Notes: a model not told the origin generated them from the letters alone. 46,362 nucleotides of DNA from Aeromicrobium sp. (GCF_014378035.1 NZ_JACMOM010000135.1:1-46362); one strand, 5' to 3'; positions 1 through 9,528 are shown, counted from the first letter of the stretch. Numbers and translations: made by a program.

Positions 1-948
1 CAGGACCGGGATGCCGAGACCTGGAGAGTTGATGAAGGCCGCGATCGTGACCATCGACAGCGCCGCCATGATCGATTGGTTGATGCCGACGATGATCGTG
101 CGACGCGCCATCGGCAGCTGCACGTACAGCAGACGCTGCCGCATCGTGACGCCCAGGGAGTGCGTCGCCTCGAGCACGCCCTCGTCGACGTTGCGCACGC
201 CTTCGGCCGTGACACGGACGACTGGCGGGAAGGCATAGATGAAGGTGACGATGACGGCCGGCGCAGCCCCGATGCCGAAGAACAACGTGATCGGCGCGAG
301 GTAGACGAATGCCGGGAAGGTCTGCATGACGTCCAGCACAGGAGTGAGGATGGTGGTGACGCGGCGGCTGTTGCCCATCCACAGGCCCAGCGGAATGCCC
401 AGCAGCATGATGAAGAAGACCGCCACGAAGGCGATGATCAACGTGTCCATGCTCTCCTGCCAATAGCCGAAGGTGCCGAACAGCCCGAATGCGACAGCCG
501 TCAGCGCGGCCATCTTCGGGCCCGAGACGCTCCAGACGATCCAGATCGCGACCGCGACCACACCGAGCCAGCCGACCTCGGGCACGGGTCGTCCGGCCGG
601 TGCGTCACTGATGAGCCCCTGGAGATTCTCGACGACGGCGTTCAGGAAGGAGCTGATCGAGTTCAGCCCCCCCATGACGGCGTTGTCGCCATTGCGGGCG
701 GTGTCGATGGTGTCCTTGAAGTCATTGCCCCACAACGCAAAGGCCGAGAGGTCAGCGCGACCCTGCGTCAGCGTCTGCTTGCCGTTGAGAACGAACGACA
801 GCGCGATGTAGAGGACCAGGAATGCGCCCAGGATCGAGCCGCGTCCGGGCATCCGGCGGCGCCGGGCACCGGCAACCGGGGTCTTCGGAGGCGGGGACGT
901 CGGGGTCGTCGGGGACGATTCCGCGGCAGCGGTGAGCGTGTCGGCCAT
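1..948 (-). CDS. Glycine betaine/proline-type ABC transporter permease (partial)
   Basis: Partial gene on the minus strand; the start codon is at 948 and the 3' end lies outside the window (316 codons visible, no stop). My translation starts [13 protein letters not shown], followed by several hydrophobic segments and a classic ABC-permease EAA-type loop (EGVRNVDEGVLEATHSLGVT) and then LPMARRTIIVGINQSIM, as in ProW/OpuAB permeases for quaternary amines. Its ATG overlaps the TGA of the upstream ATPase gene (TGATG), so the two are translationally coupled. Role inferred: membrane channel of an importer for glycine betaine or choline, feeding the neighbouring catabolic enzymes. A fused second permease or the substrate-binding protein may follow beyond the edge; this cannot be seen. 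Confidence 0.88.
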   Translation of the reverse strand, partial: MADTLTAAAESSPTTPTSPPPKTPVAGARRRRMPGRGSILGAFLVLYIALSFVLNGKQTLTQGRADLSAFALWGNDFKDTIDTARNGDNAVMGGLNSISSFLNAVVENLQGLISDAPAGRPVPEVGWLGVVAVAIWIVWSVSGPKMAALTAVAFGLFGTFGYWQESMDTLIIAFVAVFFIMLLGIPLGLWMGNSRRVTTILTPVLDVMQTFPAFVYLAPITLFFGIGAAPAVIVTFIYAFPPVVRVTAEGVRNVDEGVLEATHSLGVTMRQRLLYVQLPMARRTIIVGINQSIMAALSMVTIAAFINSPGLGIPVL

Positions 949-2045
949 CAGACGGCATCGTGGTCCTCGGCCACGATGACTCGCATGATGTCGTCCTCGG
1001 TGACCACTCCGAGCAGCGTGTCGCCGTCCATGACCCTGACCGGCTTGTCCGAGTCCATGACGGTGCGGGCCGCATGCTGCACGATGGTGTTGAACGAGAG
1101 CGCAGGCCCGTCGAGCACCTCACCGGGCCGTGCGTCACGCATGACCCACTTGAGCGTCAGGACGTGCGCCTTCGGGATGTCGCTGACGAAATCACGGACG
1201 TACTCGTCGGCCGGGGAGCCCACGACCTCGTCGGGCGTGCCGATCTGGACGACCTCGCCGTCGCGCATGTTCAGGATTCGGTCGCCGAGCTTGAGCGCCT
1301 CGGACAGGTCGTGGGTGATGAAGACCATCGTCTTGCCCAGGTCTTCGTGCAGGCGCATGACCTCGTTCTGCATGTCTCGACGGATCAACGGGTCCAGCGC
1401 AGAGAACGGCTCGTCGAACAGCAGGATCGACGGATCGACCGCGAGGGCTCGACCGAGACCGACCCGTTGCTGCATGCCGCCCGAGAGCTGCTCGGGATAC
1501 GACGTCTCGAAACCGGTCAGGCCCACGAGGTCGACGACGACCTGCGCCCGAGCAAGACGCTCGGCCTTCTTCTCGCCGCGAACCTCCAACCCGTACGCGA
1601 TGTTGTCGATGACCCGGCGGTGCGGCAGGAGGCCGAAGTGCTGGAAGACCATGGCGACGCTCTTGCGGCGCAGGTTGCGCAGCTTGCTCTCGGACATCTT
1701 CGACACGTCGTCGCCGTTGATCAGGACCTCGCCGGTCGTGGGCTCGATGAGACGCGTCAGGCACCGTACGAGCGTCGACTTGCCCGAGCCGGAGAGCCCC
1801 ATGATGACGAAGACCTCACCCGTCTTGACCTCGAAGCTGACCGACCGGACCGCGGCCGTGCACCCGGTCTTCTTCATCAGGTCGACACGACTGAGTTCTG
1901 CCTCGGCGCTTCCGGGGATCTTGCTTGCCTTGGGCCCGAACACCTTCCAGAGGTCGCGGACCTCGACGGCTGTCGTCCCGGGCATCGGCCCTGCTGTGGT
2001 CTGGTCTGTGGTCTGGGTCGTGGTCTGGTTTGTGGTCTGGCTCAT
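948..2045 (-). CDS. proV: Glycine betaine/proline ABC transporter ATP-binding protein (ProV/OpuAA type)
   Basis: 365-residue ATPase of the quaternary-amine importer family. Walker [10 protein letters not shown] is at residues 83-91, the ABC signature LSGGMQQR at 187-194 and Walker B ILLFDEP at 207-213. A C-terminal region of about 90 residues looks like the CBS-domain tail typical of ProV/OpuAA, which senses ionic strength in characterised members. The first 17 residues are a low-complexity QTTx repeat made by four 12-bp DNA repeats, ahead of the conserved domain. The ATG overlaps the choline dehydrogenase stop by 4 bp (ATGA) and the stop overlaps the permease start, so it sits inside one operon with the choline-oxidising enzymes. 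Substrate (betaine, choline or both) is inferred from context. Confidence 0.93.
   Translation of the reverse strand: MSQTTNQTTTQTTDQTTAGPMPGTTAVEVRDLWKVFGPKASKIPGSAEAELSRVDLMKKTGCTAAVRSVSFEVKTGEVFVIMGLSGSGKSTLVRCLTRLIEPTTGEVLINGDDVSKMSESKLRNLRRKSVAMVFQHFGLLPHRRVIDNIAYGLEVRGEKKAERLARAQVVVDLVGLTGFETSYPEQLSGGMQQRVGLGRALAVDPSILLFDEPFSALDPLIRRDMQNEVMRLHEDLGKTMVFITHDLSEALKLGDRILNMRDGEVVQIGTPDEVVGSPADEYVRDFVSDIPKAHVLTLKWVMRDARPGEVLDGPALSFNTIVQHAARTVMDSDKPVRVMDGDTLLGVVTEDDIMRVIVAEDHDAV
1996..2043 (-). repeat. Four tandem 12-bp repeats in the 5' end of the ProV-type gene
   Basis: On the plus strand GTGGTCTG followed by four variable bases occurs four times in a row, at 1996, 2008, 2020 and 2032. Read as coding sequence on the minus strand, each unit gives Gln-Thr-Thr-X. 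The unit length is a multiple of three, so copy-number change would keep the frame. Confidence 0.9.
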
Positions 2046-3757
2046 GAAGCGATCCCCTTCGTGGCGGCACCCTCGTTGCGAGGATCACCGGGCGGGTGGA
2101 GCGGGTCGTTGTCGCGATAGCGGTAGAACGGGACGTCGGTCTCCGGCTCGAGTGGTTCGACACCCAGGATCAGGTCGGCAGCCTTCTCGGCCAGCATCAT
2201 GACGGGCGCGTAGATGTTGCCGTTGGGGATGTACGGCATGACGGAGGCGTCCACGACACGCAGGCCGTTGACCCCGTGGACGCGCATCGTCAGCGGGTCG
2301 ACGACACTCATCGGGTCGGTGCCCATCCGGGCGGTGCACGAGGGGTGCAGCGCGGTCTCGGCGTCCTTGGCGACCCAGTCGAGAATCTCCTGGTCGGTCT
2401 CGACCGAGGCACCCGGTGACAGCTCGCCGTCGTTGTAGGGGGCGAACGCGGGCTGGGTCAGGATCGTGCGGGCCGCCCGCACCATCTCGATCCACTCCTG
2501 CCGGTCGTTCTCGGTCGACAGGTAGTTGAATCGCAGCGCGGGATGCTTCAGCGGGTCGGTCGACGTGATCTTGACCGAGCCGCGACAGTCGCTGTACATC
2601 GGGCCGATGTGCACCTGGTAGCCGTGACCGTCCGTGACCTGCTGGCCGTCGTACCGGATCGCGATCGGCAGGAAGTGGAACATCAGGTTGGGGTAGTCGA
2701 CCCGCTCGTTGCTGCGGACGAAGCCGCCAGCCTCGAAATGGTTGCTGGCCCCGACGCCCTTGCGCAAAAACAGCCACTGAAAACCGATCAACGGCTTGTA
2801 GCGATGCTTGAGGTAGGGCGCAATCGAGACTGGCTGCTTGGACCCGTACTGGATGTAGACCTCGAGGTGGTCCTGCAGGTTCTCGCCGACGCCCGGCAGC
2901 TCGACGAGCGGTGTGATGCCGAGCGGTGCGAGCTCCTCGGCCCGGCCGATGCCCGCGAGCTGAAGCAGCTGGGGGCTGTTGACAGCGCCACCACAGAGGA
3001 TGACCTCGGTGGCGGAGACACTCTTGCGGCGTCGGCCGAACCGCAGGTAGTCGACGCCGGTGATCGTCGTGCCGCTGTGACGGAGCCCCGTCACCATGGC
3101 GAGCGTCTCGACCCGCAGGTTCGGACGCTTCTTCACGGGATGGATGTAGGCCCGGGCTGCGCTCAGCCGGCGGCCGCGGAAGATGTTGCGGTCGAACTTC
3201 GCAAAACCTTCCTGGCGATAGCCGTTGACGTCATCGGTCGGGGGGTAGCCAGCCTGCTTCGTCGCGGCGAAGAAGGCCTGGAAGAGCGGGCTCGTCGCGG
3301 GGCCACGCTCGAGCTTGAGCGGACCGTCACCGCCACGCCACCGGTCGGCGCCAGCGAGGCAGTTCTCCATCTTCTTGAAGTACGGCAGGCAGTGCGCGTA
3401 CGACCACGTCTCCATGCCCGGATCAGCCGCCCAGCGCTCGAAGTCGAGCGGGTTGCCGCGCTGGAAGATCATGCCGTTGATGCTGCTCGAACCGCCGAGG
3501 ACCTTGCCGCGGGCGTGGTAGACCGTGCGGCCGCCCATGAACGGCTCCGGCTCGGACTCGTAGCGCCAGTCGTACAGCCGGCTGCCGATCGGGAACGGCA
3601 ACGCCGCGGGCATGTGGATGAACGGGTCCCAGCGGAAGTCGCTGCGACCTGCTTCGAGGACCAGAACCGAATTGGCGGGGTCGGCGCTGAGCCGGTTGGC
3701 GAGCACCGCGCCGGCCGATCCGCCGCCGACGATGACGTAGTCGTAAGACTTCTTCAT
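2042..3757 (-). CDS. betA: Choline dehydrogenase (GMC oxidoreductase)
   Basis: 571-residue flavoenzyme of the GMC family that oxidises choline to betaine aldehyde (and often the aldehyde further). The start is set at [16 protein letters not shown], because the FAD-binding GGGSAG motif sits at residues 11-16; the reading frame is open 53 codons further upstream, but that part lies in the previous gene. The GMC C-terminal active-site segment [10 protein letters not shown] has the catalytic His at about residue 471, and the IPNGN motif lies at about 510-514. The ATG overlaps the aldehyde dehydrogenase stop (ATGA) and its own stop overlaps the ATPase start. Second gene of the betaine operon. Other GMC alcohol substrates cannot be excluded, but the neighbours make choline the best call. 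Confidence 0.9.
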   Translation of the reverse strand: MKKSYDYVIVGGGSAGAVLANRLSADPANSVLVLEAGRSDFRWDPFIHMPAALPFPIGSRLYDWRYESEPEPFMGGRTVYHARGKVLGGSSSINGMIFQRGNPLDFERWAADPGMETWSYAHCLPYFKKMENCLAGADRWRGGDGPLKLERGPATSPLFQAFFAATKQAGYPPTDDVNGYRQEGFAKFDRNIFRGRRLSAARAYIHPVKKRPNLRVETLAMVTGLRHSGTTITGVDYLRFGRRRKSVSATEVILCGGAVNSPQLLQLAGIGRAEELAPLGITPLVELPGVGENLQDHLEVYIQYGSKQPVSIAPYLKHRYKPLIGFQWLFLRKGVGASNHFEAGGFVRSNERVDYPNLMFHFLPIAIRYDGQQVTDGHGYQVHIGPMYSDCRGSVKITSTDPLKHPALRFNYLSTENDRQEWIEMVRAARTILTQPAFAPYNDGELSPGASVETDQEILDWVAKDAETALHPSCTARMGTDPMSVVDPLTMRVHGVNGLRVVDASVMPYIPNGNIYAPVMMLAEKAADLILGVEPLEPETDVPFYRYRDNDPLHPPGDPRNEGAATKGIAS

Positions 3758-5277
3758 GACGCACCATCCTGGGTGGCGGCACTGTCCGCCGGACCGGAGA
3801 ACCAGCGTTGCGGAGCGGGCGCGATGTTGTGCCACACGTGCTTGGTCTCGCGGTACTCGTCGAGGCCCGCGAGGCCCAGCTCGCGTCCGAAGCCGGACTG
3901 TTTGTAGCCGCCCCACTCGGCCTGCGGCACGTACGGGTGATAGTCGTTGATCCAGACCGTGCCCATGCGAAGCTGGGCCGTGACCCGCTCAGCGCGACCA
4001 GCGTTGCTGGTCCAGACGGCGCCGGCGAGGCCGAAGATGGAGTCGTTGGCTATCTCGACGGCCGCGGCCTCGAGCTCGGCATCGGTGTCGCCCGTGAACG
4101 TCTCGATCGTGAGCACAGGGCCGAACGACTCGTCGTGTACGACGCTCATGCCCCGATGACATCCGCCGAGGATCGTCGGCAGGTAGTAGTAGCCGTCGGC
4201 AAGCGTCGGGTCGTCGGGTCGGGCGCCACCGCACAACAGCTCGGCTCCCTCGGCCAGACCTGCGGCGACGTAGGCCTCGACCTTGTCGCGGTGTGCGGAG
4301 GAGATCAGCGGGCCGGTCTCGGCGTCGTCGTCGAACGGTCCGCCCAGTCGGATGGCTTTCGCTCCGTCGACGAGTCGCGCCACGAACTCATCAGCGATCG
4401 ACTCCTCGATGACGAGGCGTGCGCCAGCCGAGCAGACCTGGCCAGAGTGCAGGAAGACCGCGGTCAGGGCGAAGTCGAGAGCCGTCTCGAGGTCTGCGTC
4501 GGCGAACACGATGTTGGGGTTCTTGCCGCCCAGCTCGAGCGCCACCTTCTTGACCGTCGCAGCCGCCGTGGCCATGATGACCCGCCCCGTGGCAAGGCCT
4601 CCGGTGAAAGAGACAAGGTCGACGTCCGTGTGCTCCGTCAACGGCGCACCGGCAGCCGGGCCGGCGCCGAGCACGAGGTTGGCGACACCCGCAGGCACCC
4701 CCGCTTCCGTGAGCGTGTCCATCAGGAGCACCGATGTCGACGGCGACAGCTCGCTGGGCTTGAGGATGAACGTGTTGCCGGCCGCCAGGGCGGGCGCGAC
4801 CTTCCATGATGTCTGCAGCAGCGGGTAGTTCCACGGTGAGATGAGGGCGCAGACGCCGACCGGCTCGTGGACCACTCGGCTGACGACGTCAGCGCGACCG
4901 GTGTCGACGACTCGACCTGACTCGGCGGTGGCAAGCGACGCGAAGTGTCGGAACACGCCGACCACGTCGTCGATGTCGTACTCGGACTCCACCAGGCGCT
5001 TGCCGGTGTCGAGGCTCTCGGCACGGGCGTACGTCGCCTTGTCCCGCTCCAGCAAGGCGGCGACGCGGTGGAGCGTTGCTCCCCGTTCGAGGGAAGAGAC
5101 GCCAGACCAGCGTCCGTCGTCGAACGCGGCGCGGGCTGAGGCGATCGCGAGGTCCGTGTCCTTTGACGTGGCTTCTGACACAGCGGCAACCAACGAACCG
5201 TCAGCCGGGCAGCGGATCTCGCGGGTCGCACCCTCGATCGCGTCGCACCACTGGCCTTCGATGAACAGTTCTGCCAC
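3754..5277 (-). CDS. betB: Betaine aldehyde dehydrogenase (ALDH superfamily)
   Basis: 507-residue NAD(P)-dependent aldehyde dehydrogenase. Visible family residues: SPWNYP with Asn150, KPSE with Lys173, ALELGGKNP with the general base Glu248, and GQVCSAGAR with the nucleophile Cys282. Expected reaction: betaine aldehyde to glycine betaine. The GTG start at 5277 has GAGG a few bases upstream and gives the usual N-terminus FIEGQW. First gene of a four-gene operon (aldehyde dehydrogenase, choline dehydrogenase, transporter ATPase, permease). Its upstream region carries a candidate promoter and the composite operator shared with the dimethylglycine oxidase operon. Other amino-aldehydes are possible substrates; the adjacent choline dehydrogenase supports betaine aldehyde. 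It could equally be named gbsA. Confidence 0.9.
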   Translation of the reverse strand: MAELFIEGQWCDAIEGATREIRCPADGSLVAAVSEATSKDTDLAIASARAAFDDGRWSGVSSLERGATLHRVAALLERDKATYARAESLDTGKRLVESEYDIDDVVGVFRHFASLATAESGRVVDTGRADVVSRVVHEPVGVCALISPWNYPLLQTSWKVAPALAAGNTFILKPSELSPSTSVLLMDTLTEAGVPAGVANLVLGAGPAAGAPLTEHTDVDLVSFTGGLATGRVIMATAAATVKKVALELGGKNPNIVFADADLETALDFALTAVFLHSGQVCSAGARLVIEESIADEFVARLVDGAKAIRLGGPFDDDAETGPLISSAHRDKVEAYVAAGLAEGAELLCGGARPDDPTLADGYYYLPTILGGCHRGMSVVHDESFGPVLTIETFTGDTDAELEAAAVEIANDSIFGLAGAVWTSNAGRAERVTAQLRMGTVWINDYHPYVPQAEWGGYKQSGFGRELGLAGLDEYRETKHVWHNIAPAPQRWFSGPADSAATQDGAS

Positions 5278-5304
5278 TGTGCCTCATTCCCGTTGATCTG
5301 CAGG

Positions 5305-5343
5305 AGTTGCGAATCACGCAACTACGATGTGTCCCTCGCAACA
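5305..5343 (-). promoter_or_regulatory. Composite operator upstream of the betaine aldehyde dehydrogenase operon
   Basis: AGTTGCGAATCACGCAACT (5305-5323) is a perfect inverted repeat with 7-bp arms and a 5-bp spacer. A third half-site CGCAACA lies at 5337-5343. Read on the minus strand this is TGTTGCG, 14 bp, then GTTGCGTGATTCGCAAC. The same arrangement with a 13-bp gap stands in front of the dimethylglycine oxidase gene at 18082-18118. The palindrome ends 27 bp before the GTG start and the elements lie downstream of the candidate -10, a position fitting a repressor. An IclR-family regulator encoded nearby is the natural candidate to bind it (inference). Confidence 0.75.
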
Positions 5344-5344
5344 C

Positions 5345-5374
5345 ACAATCCTGCGCCCTAGGGGCCGGCGTCAA
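5345..5374 (-). promoter_or_regulatory. Candidate promoter of the betaine operon
   Basis: On the minus strand a TTGACG -35-like hexamer (5369-5374) is followed after 18 bp by GATTGT (5345-5350), a weak -10 match. The composite operator begins immediately downstream and the start codon would lie about 60 nt after the transcription start. The matching layout before the dimethylglycine oxidase gene raises confidence. Confidence 0.5.
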
Positions 5375-5393
5375 GGTCCTTAGACAATTCTTC

Positions 5394-5409
5394 TACCGTT
5401 TAAACGGTA
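5394..5409. promoter_or_regulatory. Perfect 16-bp palindrome between IclR gene and betaine operon
   Basis: TACCGTTTAAACGGTA is a perfect palindrome without spacer, 35 bp beyond the IclR stop codon and about 20 bp upstream of the candidate -35 of the betaine operon. With no loop and no T-run it does not look like a terminator. It is more likely a binding site for a dimeric regulator, possibly an activator given its place upstream of the -35. The spaced pair TAAAC/GTTTA near 6247-6270 upstream of purU resembles its halves. Confidence 0.5.
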
Positions 5410-5443
5410 CTGACGGCTACAAAACATGGTGTTACGGCGTTGC

Positions 5444-6226
5444 TCAGCGGTATCCGAGCCGGCGGGAGACGTCGGCTGCTGACAACAACGTCCGCTCGAC
5501 TGCGGCGTCGACCTTATCACTGGCAAAGCGGAATGTTGGTCCTGAGACCGAGAGGGAGGCCACGACATCGCCATGCACGTTGCGGATCGGGGCGGCCACC
5601 GCAGTGAGTCCCATCTCGAGCTCATCAACGACGATGACGTAGCCCCGGCCGCGAATCTCCTCGACCTCGGCGACCAGCACATCGACATCGGTCACGGTCG
5701 CTGGTGTGAAGACAGTAAGGTCGACGCCGACCTCAGCACGGATCTGCTCCTCGCTCAGACCTGACAGCAGTACCTTGCCGTTGGAGGTGGCGTGCAGAGG
5801 GATCCACTGGCCGACCCAGTTGTTGGACTGAATCGCTGCGGTCGCAGCGATCTGGTCGAGGTACAGCGCTGCACCGTTGTTGAGCACGGCGATGTTGATC
5901 GTCTCCCCCGTGTCGGCGGCGAGCACTCGTGCGAAGGGACGTGCCTCCTGCACGACATCGAGGCGGGCCGTCGTTGCCGCGGCGAGTCGCAGGATGCCGA
6001 CGCCGAGTCGATACTTTCCCCGGTCAGCGGTCTGTTCAACGAGGCCTCGACCCTCCAAGGAAGCCACGAGGCGGAAGGCCGTCGACTTGTGGACCCCGAG
6101 CGCTGTGCCGATCTCTGTCACGCCGGCCTCGCCCGCGTCAGCGATCAGCTCAAGGATCTGCAGCGCACGGTCTACCGATTGGACCGGACTGGCGCTAGAC
6201 TGCGATTCCGCCCTTTTGTTGCTCAT
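5444..6226 (-). CDS. IclR-family transcriptional regulator
   Basis: 260-residue regulator. An N-terminal winged helix-turn-helix (about residues 18-80: SVDRALQILELIADA, then GVHKSTAFRLVASLEGRGLV) is followed by the IclR effector domain, with the typical GETINIAVLNNGAALYLDQI and C-terminal GLTAVAAPIRNVHGDVVASL segments. It lies just upstream of, and on the same strand as, the betaine operon, and is divergent from purU with only 57 bp between the two starts. It is probably the regulator of the choline/betaine genes and a candidate to bind the composite operators at 5305-5343 and 18082-18118. Effector unknown. A second IclR protein (10058-10801) is an alternative regulator of the same genes. Confidence 0.9.
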   Translation of the reverse strand: MSNKRAESQSSASPVQSVDRALQILELIADAGEAGVTEIGTALGVHKSTAFRLVASLEGRGLVEQTADRGKYRLGVGILRLAAATTARLDVVQEARPFARVLAADTGETINIAVLNNGAALYLDQIAATAAIQSNNWVGQWIPLHATSNGKVLLSGLSEEQIRAEVGVDLTVFTPATVTDVDVLVAEVEEIRGRGYVIVVDELEMGLTAVAAPIRNVHGDVVASLSVSGPTFRFASDKVDAAVERTLLSAADVSRRLGYR

Positions 6227-6246
6227 GACGCGACGCTACCGCACGA

Positions 6247-6270
6247 TAAACAACAAATCACATTCGTTTA
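6247..6270. promoter_or_regulatory. Spaced inverted repeat in the IclR/purU divergent promoter region
   Basis: TAAAC (6247-6251) and GTTTA (6266-6270) form an inverted repeat with a 14-bp spacer in the 57-bp gap between the divergent starts of the IclR gene and purU. It is the only symmetric element seen there and could serve autoregulation, but the arms are short. Confidence 0.3.
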
Positions 6271-6283
6271 CCCCAGGAGTGAT

Positions 6284-7153
6284 GTGACCAGTCTGACAGG
6301 CGCCGATCTCACGACGTACGTCCTCACGCTGACGTGCGCCGATCGTCCAGGCCTCGTGCGCGCGGTCTCGTCATTCCTCGACGAGCACGGCTGCGACATC
6401 GTCGAGTCGCAGCAGTTCGACGACGTCACCGGCGAAGAGTTCTACATGCGCGTGCAGTTCCGTGCGGTCGACGGCAAGGTCGGGGCCCTGCGCGAGGGCT
6501 TCGCCGACGTGGCCGCCCGGCACGAGATGACGTGGGCGCTGGTCGACTCCACGGTGCCGTTCCGCACGTTGATCATGGTGTCGAAGTTCGGCCACTGCCT
6601 CAACGACCTGCTCTACCGGCACTCCACCGGGACGCTCAACATCGTCATCCCGGCCATCGTCTCCAACCACCGCGATCACGAGCGCCTTGCCGACGCCTTT
6701 GACGTGCCGTTCTTCCACGTTCCCGTGACGGCGGACACCAAGCCCGCCGCAGAGGCCGAGCTGCTGCGGCTGGTCGACGACCTCGAGATCGACCTCGTCG
6801 TGCTTGCCCGGTACATGCAAGTGCTCTCGGACGACCTGACCAAGCAGCTCGACGGTCGGGCGATCAACATCCACCACTCCTTCCTCCCGAGCTTCAAGGG
6901 CGCCAGGCCCTATCACCAGGCGTTCGATCGTGGGGTCAAGCTGATCGGCGCGACGGCCCACTACGTCACACCCGACCTCGACGAGGGGCCCATCATCGAG
7001 CAGGACGTTGCCCGCGTCGACCACCGCACCACCGCCGACCAGATGGTTCGGGCAGGCCGCGACGTCGAGGCGACCGTGCTCTCCCGTGCCGTGCGCTGGC
7101 ACGCCGAGTCGCGCCTGCTGCACGGCCGCAACCGCGTCGTCGTCTTCCCCTAA
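6284..7153 (+). CDS. purU: Formyltetrahydrofolate deformylase
   Basis: 289-residue enzyme that hydrolyses 10-formyl-THF to formate and THF. An N-terminal ACT domain (about 10-90) precedes a formyl-transferase-like catalytic domain with NIHHSFLPSF (195-204) and GATAHYVTPDLDEGPII (222-238), the PurU forms of the catalytic Asn-His-Asp motifs. The GTG start at 6284 has AGGAG four bases upstream; the frame is open further 5', but that part is antisense to the IclR gene. Placed among demethylating betaine/sarcosine enzymes, it likely recycles folate loaded with methyl-derived one-carbon units. Its stop overlaps the convergent Rieske oxygenase stop by 4 bp. Confidence 0.93.
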   Translation: MTSLTGADLTTYVLTLTCADRPGLVRAVSSFLDEHGCDIVESQQFDDVTGEEFYMRVQFRAVDGKVGALREGFADVAARHEMTWALVDSTVPFRTLIMVSKFGHCLNDLLYRHSTGTLNIVIPAIVSNHRDHERLADAFDVPFFHVPVTADTKPAAEAELLRLVDDLEIDLVVLARYMQVLSDDLTKQLDGRAINIHHSFLPSFKGARPYHQAFDRGVKLIGATAHYVTPDLDEGPIIEQDVARVDHRTTADQMVRAGRDVEATVLSRAVRWHAESRLLHGRNRVVVFP

Positions 7154-8298
7154 GTCGTGCGGGACTTGACCCAGTCGTGAAAGAGGGCGATGTGATGCTC
7201 GCTCGGCACGTGCACTCCGCCATCTCGGTAGACCCGTGACGACATCGCGGGCTGACAGCGCTCGCACGCTGCAAAGTCCTGCCGGTTGACCAGGTCGAAG
7301 AGCTCGACGGATGCCGTCAGGTCGGCACCGGAGTCGACGACGTCGGGCAGGTAGAGCCAGTCGCACTCCACCACGGTCAGATCGGGGCCCATCGGGAACA
7401 TCCGGTGCAGGATGACGTGATCGGGGACGAGATTGATGAACACCTGCGGCTTCACCGTGATGGCGTAGTACTTGCGGTCGCGGTCGTCACCGATGCCCGG
7501 AAGGCTGTCGAGGCCGACCGAACCGTCGACGGTGAAGCCCTTGATCTCTTCACCGAATGATGCTCCGTGGTTGACGAAGAACTGCGCAGCCAGCCCGTCG
7601 GCGAACTCTGGCAGGACCTCGGTCAGCTCGGGGTGGATCGTCGCGCAGTGGTAGCACTCCATGAAGTTCTCGACGATGAGCTTCCAGTTGGCCTTGACCT
7701 CGTACCTGATGCGGCGACCGATCTTCAACGACGAGAGGTCGTAGGCGTCGAGGTTCGACATCGCACCGAGTCGGTCGAGGATCTCTTGCTCGACGGTGTG
7801 CTCGAACGACTCGGGCTCGTCTGCCAACGAGACCCACACGTAGCCCAGCCACTCGCGCACGTGCACCTTCTTGAGGCCGTACTCCTCACGGCCGACGTCG
7901 GGCATGCTCGTCAGGTTGGGCGCGGCGATGAGCTTGCCGTCGAAATCGTACGTCCACGCGTGGTACGGGCACTGGAACGAGCGCTTGGCCTGGCCCGAGT
8001 CGTCGGTGCACAGCTGGGCCCCTCGGTGACGACAGACGTTGAAGAAGCCGCGCAGCTCGCCGCGCCGGGACCGCGTCAGAAGGATCGACTCGCGTCCGAC
8101 CTGCACCGTGCGGAACGAACCGGGATCGGGGATGTCGCTGACGTGGATCGCGCAGAACCACATGCTCTCGAAGATGCCGTCGCACTCAGCGTCGAACACC
8201 GCCGGATCGACGTAGTCACGGCCGCCGAGGGTGCGCAGGAGGCTCTCGCTGACGCGGTGGTCGGCGTGCGCATCCATGGCTTCTGATGTCGCGGTCAC
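7150..8298 (-). CDS. Rieske non-haem iron oxygenase, alpha subunit (probable quaternary-amine monooxygenase)
   Basis: 382-residue oxygenase. Rieske [2Fe-2S] ligands are Cys89-X-His91 (CRHRG) and Cys110-X2-His113 (CPYHAW). The mononuclear iron site shows ENFMECYHCATIHPE with His217 and His222, and a likely Asp342 ligand in LVNRQD. The ECYHC..IHPEL pattern is shared by choline, carnitine, stachydrine and glycine-betaine monooxygenases. Given dimethylglycine oxidase and sarcosine oxidase next door, the best guess is N-demethylation of glycine betaine to dimethylglycine with release of formaldehyde, but it is not a close copy of Pseudomonas GbcA as I recall that sequence (shorter; differing sequence around the sites). 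Reductase and ferredoxin genes lie upstream on the same strand, 63 bp away. Confidence 0.85.
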   Translation of the reverse strand: MTATSEAMDAHADHRVSESLLRTLGGRDYVDPAVFDAECDGIFESMWFCAIHVSDIPDPGSFRTVQVGRESILLTRSRRGELRGFFNVCRHRGAQLCTDDSGQAKRSFQCPYHAWTYDFDGKLIAAPNLTSMPDVGREEYGLKKVHVREWLGYVWVSLADEPESFEHTVEQEILDRLGAMSNLDAYDLSSLKIGRRIRYEVKANWKLIVENFMECYHCATIHPELTEVLPEFADGLAAQFFVNHGASFGEEIKGFTVDGSVGLDSLPGIGDDRDRKYYAITVKPQVFINLVPDHVILHRMFPMGPDLTVVECDWLYLPDVVDSGADLTASVELFDLVNRQDFAACERCQPAMSSRVYRDGGVHVPSEHHIALFHDWVKSRTT

Positions 8299-8361
8299 GT
8301 GCTCTCCTCTGACGAACTGGCGATGACGAAGAACTGGCTATCAGGGGGTGGCGATGAGCGG

Positions 8362-9528
8362 TCAGGCAGCAACGGGGTCGGCCGACAGCGAGCGACGCCA
8401 CCGGCCGAAGAGCCTGGGCTGGTCCATCCCGAGCACTGCGACGGGCTGGCCGTCGCGCCAGTAGACGGCGAGCAGATCGGAGTCGTCGACGCTGCCGGCC
8501 TCGAAGGTCACGGTCTCGTCGCCACGGCGCCGCCCGGCGAACTGCAGTCGGACGCCGTACTGGTCGGACCAGAAGTAGGGAGCCGCCAGGACCGCAGCGG
8601 TGCTCGGGTCGTAACCGTTCAGGAGCGCGTCGACCACGAGCTTGGGCCGGTCACGCGAGTCGGTCCAGTGCTCGACCCGGTGGTGGTGGCCACGCGCAGG
8701 ATCGAACCACGAGGAGCAGTCGCCGACGCCGAAGACGTTGGGCGCCGCGGTGCCACCGTGCGAGTCGCACAGGAGCCCCCCGGTGACATCGAGCCCGCTG
8801 CCCTCCAGCCAGCTGGTCGCCGGGGTTGCGCCGATGCCGGCCACGACGACATCGGCCTCGATGACCCGACCGTCGGCAAGCTCGACTCCTGTGACGTGGC
8901 TCGTTCCGAGCAGTCGGGTCACGGCCACGCCGCAGTGCATCGGGACACCGTGCCTGGTGTGCAGGCCGGCCACAGCCGCGCCGAGGAGCACGCCGAGCGG
9001 ACCCAGGAGCGGGGTGTCGGATGCCTCGACGACCGTGACGTCGAGGCCCAGGTCGACCGCGGTGGACGCCACCTCGGCGCCGACAAAACCTGCTCCGATG
9101 ACACACAGCCGGGCGCCGGGCAACAGTTCTTTTCGCAGCGCCTCGGCGTCGTCGAGCGTGCGGAGAGTGTGGACGCCTCGCAGGGACGTCGGCATGCGCC
9201 TCGCCAGCGAGCCCGTGGCCACGACGACCGCGTCGCCACGCAGGAAACGACCGTCGGCCAGCGTGACGGTGGAGGTGCCGGGGTCGAGCGCGATCGCACG
9301 CGAGCCGAGCTCCCACTCGATGCGCAGGTTGTCGTCGGTCTCCAGCGAGAGGTCTGTCTCGGTCGCCCGGCCCGCGAGGAATTCCTTCGACAGGGGCGGA
9401 CGGTCGTAGGGCCGACGGACCTCGTCGCCGATCAAAACGACGGTGCCGTCGAAGCCGCTACGACGCAGGGCCCGCGCGGTCGCATGACCCGCGAGCGAGG
9501 CGCCGACGACCAGCACGGTCCGGGTCAC
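8362..9528 (-). CDS. FAD/NAD(P)-dependent ferredoxin reductase of the Rieske system
   Basis: 388-residue flavoprotein of the type seen in multicomponent oxygenases and putidaredoxin-reductase-like proteins. FAD-binding GASLAG (9-14), NAD-binding GAGFVG (145-150), the second FAD motif ending FGVGDCSSW, and a C-terminal reductase domain (YFWSDQYGVRLQFAG). The GTG start at 9528 overlaps the ferredoxin stop (GTGA); a longer frame exists but is a shadow of the ferredoxin gene. It should pass electrons from NAD(P)H to the Rieske ferredoxin encoded just upstream. This differs from the GbcB type of partner, which carries a plant-type [2Fe-2S] domain. Confidence 0.9.
   Translation of the reverse strand: MTRTVLVVGASLAGHATARALRRSGFDGTVVLIGDEVRRPYDRPPLSKEFLAGRATETDLSLETDDNLRIEWELGSRAIALDPGTSTVTLADGRFLRGDAVVVATGSLARRMPTSLRGVHTLRTLDDAEALRKELLPGARLCVIGAGFVGAEVASTAVDLGLDVTVVEASDTPLLGPLGVLLGAAVAGLHTRHGVPMHCGVAVTRLLGTSHVTGVELADGRVIEADVVVAGIGATPATSWLEGSGLDVTGGLLCDSHGGTAAPNVFGVGDCSSWFDPARGHHHRVEHWTDSRDRPKLVVDALLNGYDPSTAAVLAAPYFWSDQYGVRLQFAGRRRGDETVTFEAGSVDDSDLLAVYWRDGQPVAVLGMDQPRLFGRWRRSLSADPVAA

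Noticed and set aside
76-2202. 708-codon open frame on the plus strand
   Set aside because: It is antisense to the ATPase and choline dehydrogenase genes, which have full motifs. The product is Arg/Asp-rich low complexity, typical of shadow frames in GC-rich DNA.
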